NCBI GenBank assembly: GCA_902771635.1
Contig: CACXXW010000007.1
Coordinates: forward strand, 1-64,000
Direction of reading: 5' to 3'
Source of the DNA: an uncultured Bacteroidia bacterium
GTDB lineage: Bacteria > Bacteroidota > Bacteroidia > Bacteroidales > F082
Length of the DNA stretch: 64,000 nt
Part shown: one piece after another, positions 32,995 to 42,400 of the stretch
Position numbering within the stretch: position 1 is the stretch's first letter
How the letters are laid out: the number at the start of each line of letters is the position of its first letter
The notes under the pieces: model-generated
What the model saw: the letters and a program-made list of their open reading frames with translations, nothing else
Databases searched by the model: none
Told to the model about the DNA's origin: nothing
Made by a program: the position numbers and the translations under genes

Positions 32995-33002
32995 CAAAGG
33001 TA
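32995..33002 (-). promoter_or_regulatory. -7 box (TACCTTTG) for ppdK
   Basis: The minus-strand match to TAnnTTTG predicts a leader of about 60 bases before the ATG at 32926. Confidence 0.5.
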
Positions 33003-33059
33003 TGGATTTGGTAGAAACTATGCAATAATGAGATTGGATTTTTTTTGATTAATATAAAA

Positions 33060-33091
33060 AAGCCTCGAAGCATGAGCTTCGAAGCTTTTTG
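33060..33091 (-). terminator. Intrinsic terminator after the 282-residue T9SS protein
   Basis: The stem AAGC(C)TCGAAGC / GCTTCGAAGCTT has an ATGA loop. On the minus strand it ends in a T-run, 20 bases after the stop at 33112. Confidence 0.75.
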
Positions 33092-33111
33092 TTTCGGCTT
33101 TTTTATGGGGT

Positions 33112-33960
33112 TTATTCCTTCACAAATTTCAAAGTACTAACAGCACTTTCCGACTTCACCGTGACAAAGTACAAGCCGCTGTTCAAGCCTTCAAGGTTGA
33201 GTGTGGTCATGCCATTGGCGTTGCTTTGCTGGTAGACTTGCTGTCCCAAGCTGTTGAATACCACAATTTCGCGGTCTTCCTCAGGAAGGTTGATGCTGAC
33301 CTGGCCATGGCTCGGGTTGGGATACACCGAAAGCATATTTTCACTGTCCTCATCCAAACCAACACTTCCGCCAAAAACAAGCTTGGTATTGGCACGGTAG
33401 TGGCTCACCTCCTTTGGACCGACAAAAGACCCGAGGTCATACGGATTCAGGTTCCAAATGTCGCTGCAATAGCTAAGGACCGAGTTGGGTGTATCCGTGT
33501 ATCTGAAATATCGAATGGCATAATCTTCGGAATTCTCGTCTACGGCAATCAGCAAGTTGTCGGTGCCGTTGTAGGCAAATGGTCTGTCGAACTCGATGGT
33601 GATCCAGCCATCATAATCGGCAGGGATGGTCCATGGACCTGAAAACACGATGTCTTCTTCGGTAACTGGTTCATAATCAGAAGTGTCTTCAAACACACTC
33701 TTCGACACGTTTTTTAGATATACAGCGATGTCGCTGGTGTGTTCGGTACTGTAACTGTAAGCGAGGCGAAAACTGACGGCCTTGATGTTTCCGGCATATT
33801 CGATTTCGCTAGCAAGGAAGATTTGCTCGGTGAACGAGTAATTGTAAAATGTGTTGTATGGCACAGCGTCAGACATGCCATTGCCTTCACCGATGGTAAT
33901 CGTTTGGGCTTTAGCCATTAATGCCATGGCTAAGAATGCGATAAGGGAAAGTCTTTTCAT
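33112..33960 (-). CDS. Secreted protein with T9SS type A sorting domain
   Basis: 282 residues. The signal peptide is MKRLSLIAFLAMALMAKA. The central part is beta-rich, with SFTEQIFLASEIEYAGNIK and WTIPADYDGWITIEFDRPF, resembling the small carbohydrate-binding or adhesin-like modules found in T9SS cargo. The C-terminal domain (about 210-282) starts LSVYPNPSHGQVSINLPEE and ends with GLYFVTVKSESAVSTLKFVKE-like sequence. The latter is the type A sorting signal recognised by the type IX secretion system, after which the protein is attached to the surface or released. This C-terminal domain is nearly the same as that of the neighbouring C25 protease. Specific function unknown. Confidence 0.82.
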   Translation of the reverse strand: MKRLSLIAFLAMALMAKAQTITIGEGNGMSDAVPYNTFYNYSFTEQIFLASEIEYAGNIKAVSFRLAYSYSTEHTSDIAVYLKNVSKSVFEDTSDYEPVTEEDIVFSGPWTIPADYDGWITIEFDRPFAYNGTDNLLIAVDENSEDYAIRYFRYTDTPNSVLSYCSDIWNLNPYDLGSFVGPKEVSHYRANTKLVFGGSVGLDEDSENMLSVYPNPSHGQVSINLPEEDREIVVFNSLGQQVYQQSNANGMTTLNLEGLNSGLYFVTVKSESAVSTLKFVKE

Positions 33961-33986
33961 AAGAACATAAGTTTTGGGATTTTATG

Positions 33987-33994
33987 CAAAGATA
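33987..33994 (-). promoter_or_regulatory. -7 box (TATCTTTG) for the 282-residue T9SS protein
   Basis: The minus-strand match to TAnnTTTG lies 26 bases before the ATG at 33960. Confidence 0.55.
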
Positions 33995-34028
33995 GATAAA
34001 ATCTTTCGATACCATCCCTAGATCCATA

Positions 34029-34060
34029 AAAAAAGTGCCTTGAAATCTCAAGGCACTTTC
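34029..34060 (-). terminator. Intrinsic terminator after the first C25 protease
   Basis: AAGTGCCTTG pairs with CAAGGCACTT around AAATCT. On the minus strand it is followed by a run of T. It lies 19 bases after the stop at 34079. Confidence 0.85.
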
Positions 34061-34078
34061 ATCATATTGTAGTTTTTT

Positions 34079-37000
34079 TTATTCCTTCATGAACTTGACC
34101 CTGTTGATGCCGCTATTTGACTTCACATTTACAAAGTACATGCCGCTGCTCAAACCTTCTAGGTTGAGCACGGTCAAGCCCTGGACATTGCTCTGTTGAT
34201 AGACTTGCTGTCCCATGGCGTTGAAGACCACAATCTCGCACTCCTCTTCGGGCAGATTAATATTGAACTGACCTTTGTTTGGGTTGGGATAGAGGAATAA
34301 ATTGTTCATCACGATTTCTTGCGTGACGGTGATGGTTTCCGCGGGTGGGAAGACAATGTTGTCTAACCATGCGCAGTCGCTGCCATTGCTGACATACACG
34401 TCCTTGTTGTAGGACCAATACAGCTCATGCACTCCAGGGGATAGAGCAAAAGATACTTGACCCCACGGCACTTCGCCTGACCAATCCCCTTGCAATTCGG
34501 TATCGATGGTGAAATACAAAGCGTCATAGCCGTTTTCAGAGGAGACTTTTCTATAGAAGCTGATCTCTCCTTCGCTGTGCACGTCCAAGGTAATCTTCAA
34601 TACGGAGCTTTGGTTGTTGCCGATACTACCTGACTTGATGCAATAGTTGCCTTCGTAGGGGTCCTCGGTTACCACTGTCCAAGGTTTGGTGGGGTCGTTT
34701 TCCCATTCGAACTTGCTGAAATCGCCAGTCTCCCAATCTTCAAGGACATTGCCAACCGCGAAGACAAAGCTGCCCTCATTGGTGTAGAGACCTGAAGTGA
34801 CGGTAAAGCCAATTTCATAAGCCACTCCAAGTTCCACCTCTTCTGAAAGGGTGAAAACGAAGTCGACAGTGAACTCATCATTGGCATTCACAGTGCCTTG
34901 TTGGAACACGTTTTGCTCAAAACTGATTTCAGGAAGGTCGCAGATGATGTTGAGACGCGTGTTGGGTGCAGCAGCCAAACCTGCGTTCTTGACGGTGATG
35001 TGTGCAGTGACGGTCTCTCCTGGGTCGACATGGCCGTTGCCGTCGCTGTCTTCAATTACGGTTCCAACTACGGCGAACTCAGGGGCTTGGAGAATGATGA
35101 TGAAATGGCTCTCCCAAGTGTTGGCGCCGTCAGAGCAAGTCAGCAAGAAGTCGGCTTTGGTCATGTTGGGCACATTGTCGGCGATATACATGGGGAAGGC
35201 ATTGTTGAGGGTGACTGTGGCACCTCCTTCGATAGTCGGAATGACTTCAAAAGAATTGGAGGGCGTGATGTAAGGGCACTCGGTGTCGAGGCGAACCGAG
35301 ACATTGTGTGCAGTCACGTTACCCACATTCTTGACTTGCAGGTCAAGGGCTATGGTTTGGCCATAGTCAGGTTGGGCACCGCCGCTGATGACATGACTGT
35401 CGTAAATGACATAAGCACAGTTGCTGGGTAGGCTTATGACAGGTAGACTTTGAGGCCAAGCGTCACAACCTGTCACGATGAGGCTCATCTCATCAACGAA
35501 GTTAATAGGATCGGAAAATTCGATGGTGACATTACCGTCTTCATCTGTGTAGCCCACACCAATCATGTCTTCGATATGGAAAAGGGCACAACGGAAATTC
35601 TTTAGTCCGTTGCCGTTGGCATCGCTGACCGTGACATCCATTGAGGTCATGCCTACGAAAATCTCAGTGGTGTAGTTCACCTCGGGCGTGAATGGCTCGT
35701 CATGCCATGGGCTGCAAGCTACATCGCCCATCATATTGAGGTCGTAGAAGTTCCAGCGCAGGGCGCCTTCTTCCCATTGTCCTGGGGCATTGACCCAAGG
35801 TGCTGTCTCGATTTTACTTTCCCTCAAGGCCATACCGCCGTATGGGATGCAGTCGTGGTAGTATGCGTCTTCCGTCTCTCGGGCGAGGTGGATGGCAGGA
35901 CCCTCGGTCTGGCCTTCATTGAACCATCCGTAGCGAGAGTTGCCGAAGGTGGCCACGGCAAAGTTGGCGATTTTGGTCATGCGTTCCAATATGCAGTCGC
36001 TGGCGAAATCTCCGCAGATGCAGCCCGAGGTGTGGAAGAAGGTGTAGTTGTGATCCACGCCATTCACGGCGCTGAAGTTGTTGTTGGTGATGTCGCCGTT
36101 GCTCCAACCAGCCACATAGGAGGTGTTGGCGTGACCGTCGTGGTGGACATACTGCGTGCCTTGGTTGATGGCATTGCGAAGCAGTGAGCCGCTCCAGTTG
36201 CCTTCTTCCTCATAAAGGCGTGTGAAGTTGTAATCCTCGGGGATGCCCGTAGTGGTGTAGCCGTTGTCGTCGTGCGTGCCAATGAGCAGTTCGAGGTATT
36301 GGCTGCCGTTGCTTTCAGGGTCATCGTAGAGGTGTTCACCAGCCATGATGACATCATGGAACTCGCCAAGGACGGGTTCGGTCTGATAGGTCATGGCCTT
36401 GTGGAGCATGTTGTCGAGTTCGCTTTGGTTGCTGAAACACATACGTCCGATGCCAATCTCGGGCAGCAGGTCGTCTTCGCCGATTTCGCCCCAGCGGTTG
36501 TCACCATCATCGTTCCAGTTGCCATCCAAAGCGGCATAATAGAGGTCGGCGGGGATGTCGTAGTCTTCTTTATCTCCCCCCCCGCTAGTTACATAACAGT
36601 ATAAGCCTCGGTAAGGGATGTCGGGCACGTCGCCGCCAAGGTTGACCATCATGATGCCGTTCTCTTCATATTCCTGGATGATGTAGTTACGCAGCTTCTC
36701 GGGGTTGTCGCGACCTTCCATCGTGCTGAGGATGGTCTCAAGGGCTACGACATGGGTGCGGAGGCCACGAGCCTGATAAAAACTAACATATTCATCAAAC
36801 GATGCGACATACTGTTGCTTGGTGACTACAAGGATGTCATAGCCACCCACGGTGCGACCTCTGTCGTTGTAGGTTTGAAGCATCTCAGGGTTCTGGGCGA
36901 GGCGCTTGGCACGCTCGACATTGTCGCCGTTGAGCCACAGCTTGCGGCTTTGGTCGGCCTTAGAGGCGGCCGTCGTGATGCGAACGGTGGCCTTGGTGGC

Positions 37001-37477
37001 ATAACGCACTTCGCCGGTGCCAGGAACATACTGCACGGGCGTGAAGGCTGAGAAGGCGAAGCCGATGCCGTTCAGGTATTGTGTGCTGAGATTGCCATAG
37101 GCTTGAGCAGGGTAGACGCTCTTCGAGGCATAGAGGGTCTCGTCCTTCTCAAACTGTTTCCGCTCGGGGTCGGAGTAGGTGCGTGCCGACTGGTAAGGGA
37201 AGAGGTTGTGGTTGCCTTCCATCGTCTGGAAATCGGAGAGTTCCACTTCGATGCTGGCGGCTTCGGTGCCTTGAGGCAGCATGAGGCTAACACTCTGCCA
37301 GGGCAGTGAGGGCTGACCAGCAAGAGCACTCTGCATGCAGTCCGTAAACTGGATTTGTTCGTAGCCTTGGATTTGGCTAATGCTTGGTTGACCGAAATAG
37401 TAGGTCTTCTCGATGGTCTGTGCCGAAGCGAACAGGCTGACCATCAAAGCTAAAAGAATTAGGCTTAGTTTTTTCAT
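34079..37477 (-). CDS. Gingipain-like C25 cysteine protease with T9SS sorting domain (first paralogue)
   Basis: 1132 residues from ATG 37477 (signal MKKLSLILLALMVSLFASAQ). The longer frame to 37546 is not used because the signal peptide fixes the start. A propeptide-like region is followed by GGYDILVVTKQQY and the C25 catalytic domain. His449 lies in YVHHDGHANTS and Cys486 in FFHTSGCICGDF, the gingipain dyad. Ig-like beta modules follow (VKNVGNVTAHNVSV, ITVKNAGLAAAPNTR), then a DWETGDFSKFEW jelly-roll module. The C-terminal type A sorting domain starts LFLYPNPNKGQFNIN. It is secreted by T9SS and probably degrades host or dietary protein. A run of eight G on the coding strand at about 36576-36583 (SGGG) could slip. 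The paralogue is at 39475-42858. Confidence 0.88.
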   Translation of the reverse strand: MKKLSLILLALMVSLFASAQTIEKTYYFGQPSISQIQGYEQIQFTDCMQSALAGQPSLPWQSVSLMLPQGTEAASIEVELSDFQTMEGNHNLFPYQSARTYSDPERKQFEKDETLYASKSVYPAQAYGNLSTQYLNGIGFAFSAFTPVQYVPGTGEVRYATKATVRITTAASKADQSRKLWLNGDNVERAKRLAQNPEMLQTYNDRGRTVGGYDILVVTKQQYVASFDEYVSFYQARGLRTHVVALETILSTMEGRDNPEKLRNYIIQEYEENGIMMVNLGGDVPDIPYRGLYCYVTSGGGDKEDYDIPADLYYAALDGNWNDDGDNRWGEIGEDDLLPEIGIGRMCFSNQSELDNMLHKAMTYQTEPVLGEFHDVIMAGEHLYDDPESNGSQYLELLIGTHDDNGYTTTGIPEDYNFTRLYEEEGNWSGSLLRNAINQGTQYVHHDGHANTSYVAGWSNGDITNNNFSAVNGVDHNYTFFHTSGCICGDFASDCILERMTKIANFAVATFGNSRYGWFNEGQTEGPAIHLARETEDAYYHDCIPYGGMALRESKIETAPWVNAPGQWEEGALRWNFYDLNMMGDVACSPWHDEPFTPEVNYTTEIFVGMTSMDVTVSDANGNGLKNFRCALFHIEDMIGVGYTDEDGNVTIEFSDPINFVDEMSLIVTGCDAWPQSLPVISLPSNCAYVIYDSHVISGGAQPDYGQTIALDLQVKNVGNVTAHNVSVRLDTECPYITPSNSFEVIPTIEGGATVTLNNAFPMYIADNVPNMTKADFLLTCSDGANTWESHFIIILQAPEFAVVGTVIEDSDGNGHVDPGETVTAHITVKNAGLAAAPNTRLNIICDLPEISFEQNVFQQGTVNANDEFTVDFVFTLSEEVELGVAYEIGFTVTSGLYTNEGSFVFAVGNVLEDWETGDFSKFEWENDPTKPWTVVTEDPYEGNYCIKSGSIGNNQSSVLKITLDVHSEGEISFYRKVSSENGYDALYFTIDTELQGDWSGEVPWGQVSFALSPGVHELYWSYNKDVYVSNGSDCAWLDNIVFPPAETITVTQEIVMNNLFLYPNPNKGQFNINLPEEECEIVVFNAMGQQVYQQSNVQGLTVLNLEGLSSGMYFVNVKSNSGINRVKFMKE

Positions 37478-37551
37478 TGTGTTATTAGGTTTATTATCTT
37501 TCATTTTGGTGCAAATCTGAATGTTTTCATAACAGCAAGAATTCAATCTGC

Positions 37552-37863
37552 TTATTCTAATTCATCCAGTAATGATTTTGGCTCTCGTCGTGTATCCCAT
37601 AAAACGACGATTTCAATGGTGCTTTCGTGGATGTAATATACCAATTTGTTAATACGATTTACTACGATGCTCCTATATTCTACAGATGCTTCATCCAGCA
37701 AGGACTCAACTTGGCCTAAATATGGATTCCTTTCCAATAAACTAGCCACATGTAATACTTCATCAAGGAATTTCTGCTTTGACCTCTTCCCAAATTCTTT
37801 TCTGATGTAATTAGAAGTCTTTTGAAGGCCTTCCTTTGCTTGAATGGACCATATTACTTTCAT
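37552..37863 (-). CDS. ParE/RelE-superfamily toxin
   Basis: 103 residues from ATG 37863 (MKVIWSIQAKEGLQ). The frame can extend to TTG 37872, but the ATG gives the family N-terminus. The sequence KTSNYIRKEFGKRSKQKFLDE, then NPYLGQVE, YRSIVVNRINKLVYYI and IEIVVLWDTRREP, fits the ParE branch, whose members usually poison gyrase; RelE-type ribonuclease activity cannot be excluded. It follows the small upstream gene after 5 bases, the usual antitoxin-toxin order. The pair lies between two secreted-protein genes and may be a stabilising or defence module. Confidence 0.82.
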   Translation of the reverse strand: MKVIWSIQAKEGLQKTSNYIRKEFGKRSKQKFLDEVLHVASLLERNPYLGQVESLLDEASVEYRSIVVNRINKLVYYIHESTIEIVVLWDTRREPKSLLDELE

Positions 37864-37868
37864 GTTGT

Positions 37869-38114
37869 TCAATTGAAAGAAGATTCTTCAGCACAAGCAG
37901 AAATCACCTCTTCGGTGGTGTAGTAATAACCATCTGCAATCTGTTTTCGCCCGGTTTCAGCCATTTGAAGGAGCTCTTCTTTTGTATATGGGCGCAATGG
38001 GTCTTCCTCATGTTTGGCATGTTCAATCAGATGTTCACCCAGCCATTTTTGGTTGCTAGGTGTAAGGGTTGCATAAAGATACTCGAGTAACCCATTTAAT
38101 GTTGCTGTACTCAT
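37869..38114 (-). CDS. Antitoxin partner of the ParE/RelE-type toxin
   Basis: 81 residues from ATG 38114, starting MSTATLNGLLEYLYATLTPS. The first half is a predicted helical region. The second (YTKEELLQMAETGRKQIADG then YYYTTEEV) resembles the toxin-wrapping acidic tail of Phd/RelB-like or Bacteroidota-specific antitoxins. The gene precedes the toxin by 5 bases on the same strand. A minus-strand TAATTTTG box lies at 38136-38143, where an autorepressor could bind. Assignment rests mainly on position and size. Confidence 0.72.
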   Translation of the reverse strand: MSTATLNGLLEYLYATLTPSNQKWLGEHLIEHAKHEEDPLRPYTKEELLQMAETGRKQIADGYYYTTEEVISACAEESSFN

Positions 38115-38135
38115 TTTTTTAGTGTTATTTGATTG

Positions 38136-38143
38136 CAAAATTA
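38136..38143 (-). promoter_or_regulatory. -7 box (TAATTTTG) for the toxin-antitoxin pair
   Basis: The minus-strand match to TAnnTTTG lies 21 bases before the antitoxin ATG. Confidence 0.5.
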
Positions 38144-38204
38144 CACAAATTCGCCAATTTGGATGAAATAATGATGTAGTTTTTTAATTTTCTTGGAAAA
38201 AGAC

Positions 38205-38212
38205 TATTTTTG
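38205..38212 (+). promoter_or_regulatory. -7 box (TATTTTTG) for the TSP3-repeat protein
   Basis: Matches TAnnTTTG, 24 bases before ATG 38237. It supports that start over the earlier frame opening at 38210. Confidence 0.55.
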
Positions 38213-38236
38213 CAAAACAATCAAAAACGAAGTGAA

Positions 38237-39400
38237 ATGAAAAAGCATTTAGCCATATTATTGCTCCTGCTGGTTCCAGCGTTTTCGTTTGCTCAGGAGG
38301 ACTATGAAAGCAAGGAAAGAGAAAAGTATTATGATAAGAACAAGAGGTTCAAGTCTTTTGAGCCTGTGAATAAGGAAATTGTCTCAAACTATTATGACGA
38401 CTTCTTTAAGTTCGCGAAGGTGGACAACTATACGCCTTACAACGATACTTTGTTTTTTACGCCGTATCAGGACTCCGTCGAATTTCATTCCGTAGTTCGT
38501 CAATATATTGGCGATATTGATAGATTTAGAATCTTAAAGCATGAAAAGAAAGGTAAAGTGGAGGCCTTTATTTATTACGACTTCAAATATGTAGAGACCT
38601 TTACGGGTGAACCTGAAATATGGGTGGCTTATTTCGATGACAACGGAAAGTATTGGTCGCATTATTATACAGGCATCGTACAGAAGCAGCCGTTGTTTGT
38701 CAAGTGGTATTCCTCTTATCCTTTGATTAATGAGCAGGGTGATTTGCAAATTGAGGCTTGTCTGTTACGGCAAATGTCATCATTCATCATGCCTTTTGGT
38801 GCCCCAAGTTATCAATTGGTCAAAGATGGCTTGATGTTGACCTTGGATTTGGAGACTTTGCGCAAGGATTCCGATGGCGATGGTTTGACGGATATTGTCG
38901 AGGCCAAGTTTCGCACTGATCCCAATAATGATGATACCGATGGCGATGGCATTCCTGACAATTTGGACATGAATCCTCGCTTTGCCTCAAATAGAACGGA
39001 CAAAAGTATCATTTTTGAGGCGTTGATTAACGATGATGAGGATATTTGTTATGATTTTAAGGATTGCGAGTCTGTTCTATCCATAGATGAAAGTCCTGAG
39101 GTACATTGTGTTGCGGATACCACCGAAACCATTTTGATCGTGACGGATGAACTTGGATTGCAAAACATTCAGCCGAAATCGTTCCGAGTGATTATTCTTA
39201 CTACGGAAGAGTATGAAAACAGTCCGAGGTATTTCAAAAATGACTTGTGCAGGATGCGTATTTCGCCTTTGTTCAAAGTTGACGGCGAAAAGGACACATA
39301 TATTTTTGATTATGGGTTTAATACTTGGGGAGCGGGCTATTGGGTGAAAAAAATGGAGAAGGGTTGGAGAGTCGTACAAACCTATATGATTATTTCATGA
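38237..39400 (+). CDS. Secreted protein with thrombospondin type 3-like calcium repeats
   Basis: 387 residues. The signal peptide is MKKHLAILLLLLVPAFSFAQ. Two Asp-rich repeats near 215-255 (DSDGDGLTDIVEAKFRTDP and DTDGDGIPDNLDMNPR) are TSP3/calcium-binding type, found in many outer-membrane or secreted Bacteroidota proteins. The rest has no domain I recognise, and no T9SS sorting domain is visible at the C-terminus (...WVKKMEKGWRVVQTYMIIS). It likely stays in the periplasm or outer membrane. It has its own promoter and terminator, so it is monocistronic. Confidence 0.75.
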   Translation: MKKHLAILLLLLVPAFSFAQEDYESKEREKYYDKNKRFKSFEPVNKEIVSNYYDDFFKFAKVDNYTPYNDTLFFTPYQDSVEFHSVVRQYIGDIDRFRILKHEKKGKVEAFIYYDFKYVETFTGEPEIWVAYFDDNGKYWSHYYTGIVQKQPLFVKWYSSYPLINEQGDLQIEACLLRQMSSFIMPFGAPSYQLVKDGLMLTLDLETLRKDSDGDGLTDIVEAKFRTDPNNDDTDGDGIPDNLDMNPRFASNRTDKSIIFEALINDDEDICYDFKDCESVLSIDESPEVHCVADTTETILIVTDELGLQNIQPKSFRVIILTTEEYENSPRYFKNDLCRMRISPLFKVDGEKDTYIFDYGFNTWGAGYWVKKMEKGWRVVQTYMIIS

Positions 39401-39421
39401 TATGATTCTTGAGAAAATATC

Positions 39422-39450
39422 AGCCCGCCTGAATCTCCTTCAAGCGGGCT
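39422..39450. terminator. Bidirectional intrinsic terminator
   Basis: The perfect stem AGCCCGC / GCGGGCT has a 15-base loop and a T-rich flank. It lies between the convergent TSP3-protein and second C25 protease genes. Confidence 0.75.
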
Positions 39451-39474
39451 GTTTTATATTGTGTCACAAGGGAG

Positions 39475-42400
39475 TTACTCCACAACGACCTTCTTCACCT
39501 CAACACCATTCCCATTGCTGATGTGGACGAAATAAACGCCCGCAGCATCCAAACGGAGTTGCTGCAATCCGTTCGCCTCGTTGAGGCTGAGGATTTGCTG
39601 TCCCATGGCATTGAAAATGCTGATATTGCTTTCTTCAGCCAGTTCGATGTTGAAGCTACCGCTGGTCGGGTTAGGATAGATGGTGTTGGCCTTTGGCTCC
39701 ACTCTCTCTTCTACATCGGTGATGATGCAGGCTCGGGGGAAGGTGATGTCATCAATCCATACGCAGTCGTTGCCAGCTTGTCCGCTCAAGTTCTTGTCAT
39801 AAATCCATTCGAACACATGGCTACCCGTTTCAAACTCGAAACTCACATAGGTCCAGTCGTTTTCGCCCGACCACCAGTCTTTTTTCTTGCCGTCGATGAA
39901 GAAAGCGAAAATGTCTTTGTGGAATTCGGTCGAGGTCTTGAACCAGAAGCTGATTTCACTATCGGTGAGGACCTCGGCATAGGCGATCAGGTATGAAGTC
40001 TCGTTGTCGGCAATATCGCCTGAACGTGCGCTGAAGGTGCCATTATGGGCTTCCTCTTCGGTGATGAACCAATGGCGGTCACCGGCGTGCTCCCATTCAA
40101 CGAAGTTGAAGTCGGCGCTCTCAAAGGTCTCTATGGCCACACCAACGCCAAAGGAATAGTTGTAATCGGTGGTATAGGCACCTGTGTGGAGACCGAGGTC
40201 GACATGGAAAGTGGTACCGCTGATGATGTCGTAGTCGGTGTCTATATTGACATCAATGCTGAAATTGCCATCTCTGTCGATGTTGCCAATCTGGTAGGTG
40301 GTCTCATCGAAGTGGACACCTTGGCCCGCGTAATCAACGGTCATGTAGGCGTTTGGTGCCATAGCATGTCCTGCGTTCTTTCCAGTGATGCGTAAGATGC
40401 CCTGTTCACCTGGGTCGAGATAGCCGTTGCCGTCGCCTTGAGCTTCTACTAACTCAAATCCGATGAATTGCAGGTTGGGTGCCAAGGCGAGGAAAGACTT
40501 CTGTGTGGTATGTGTGACATTGTCAATGTATGTGGTGAAGTTCAAGGTGAAGATGGTCTGGTCAGGGATGTTGTCGGCAATGTCAATCGCGCCTAAACGG
40601 TGGTCCTGCATGGTGCTGTTCGGTGCAAACTCATCGATGGTGAAGTTGCCTTCGAGCGCGTTGATGTATTCACAGTCGGAAGTCACAGCGGCGTGGACAT
40701 TGTATGCTGTTGCATTGCCTTTGTTGTATAGGTTACCGTCCACCCAAAGTCCCTGCGCGCCACTTTGAGGTTCTCCTTCAAAGCTAATGATGTCGCCGTA
40801 AACGAATGGAATGCTTCCATCAAATCCGGTCACTTCGAAGGTCTGTGGCCAGGCACTTTGTCCGGTGACAATGAGTTGCATTTCCCCAACCGTTTCAAGG
40901 GCGGGATCAAAGGTCAGTTCGGCGTTGCCGTTGGCATCGGTGATGCCATAGCCGAGAAGGGTCTCGCCATCGAACAGACTGACACGGAAGTTTTCGAGTG
41001 GCTGGTCGAAACGGCTGACGTGGACGGAAGTAGTGGTGGCACCAACTGCGATGCCTTGTTCGTATAAAACATTGGGTGTGAAAGGCTCTTCAAACCAAGG
41101 ATACAAGGCAGCATCACCCAAGACGTTAAGGCAGTAGACGTTCCAACGCAGGCAGCCGTTCTCCAGTTCTCCTTCATCAAAAGGAATGACTACCCAAGGC
41201 GCAGTGGCTATTTTGGCCTCGCGTATGGCCATGCCAACGGTGGCAATATGATCGTTGCAATAGGCGTCCACGAACTCACGGTGGATATGGGCTGCCATAC
41301 CATCGCCCCAAGGCACATACCAACCATAGCGTGAGTTACCCGTGGTAACCACGAATCCAGTTTCAATCGTAATCATTTTCTCAAGGATGCAACTCGCAGG
41401 GAAGTTGCCGCAGATGCAACCATGGGAGTGGAAGAGCATATAGTTGTGATGGATACCGTCGTTGCCAGCAAAGTAATTGTTGTGCATCGAAGAGGCATCC
41501 CAACCGGCCACAACGTCAGTGTTGGCGTGGCCCACATGGTGCACATATTGTCCTCCATTGCCGAAGACGCGCTTAAAGTCACCACCGCTCCAGTTGAGGT
41601 GGGGTGTGGCATAATAGCGTTTGAAGTTATAGTCTTCAGGATAGCCTATGGTGGTGTAGTCATAATCGGTGTTCGTACCGATGAGGCGTTCCATGTCGGT
41701 GCTGCCATAGTAGCCGTCGCCCAGATGTTCGGCACCAAGGACGGGTGAAGTGAACTCACCCAAGACGGGTGTTTGCAAGTAGCTGAAGGTCTTGTGCATG
41801 ATGGTCTCAAACTGGGCCTCGTTGTTGAAAGGCAGACGGCCGATGCTCAGCTCGGGCAGCAGGTCATCCTCGCCGACTTCGCCCCAACGGTCGTCGTTGT
41901 CATCGTTAAGGGTGCCGTCGAGGCAGGCATAGTACATGTCGGAGGGCAGTTGGTCCTCGTCGCCTTCTTGGGCAAAGCACCATAAAAAGCGGAAGGGCAC
42001 GATGCTGACATCGCCGCCGAGGTTCACTATGGAAATGCCGTTTTCCTCGTATTCTTGGATGATATAGTTGCGGATTTGTTCTTGCACGTCCCGGCCTTCC
42101 ATTGTGGCATAAATCTCTTCCAAAGAGACAATGCGTGTGCGGATGCCCTTGTCGTTATATAGGTTGAGGTATTCGCCGAAGCGGGGAGCCCATTCTTCGG
42201 AGGTGATGACTAGCATGTCATAGCCTCCAATGGTACGACCACGCCTGTGGTAAGTGCTTAGCACGTTTTCATTCTGGGCTAAGCGTTTGATGGAGGCCTC
42301 GTTCTCAGGCGTTAGCCACAGCTTGCGGCTGTGGTCATCGCGGCTCGTGGTGGTCTCGATGCAGACTTTCACAGTACGGGCATAGCTAATCTTACCCGTG

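Noticed and set aside
37478..37546. N-terminal extension of the first C25 protease
   Set aside because: The 23 extra residues precede a complete signal peptide and are not conserved-looking.
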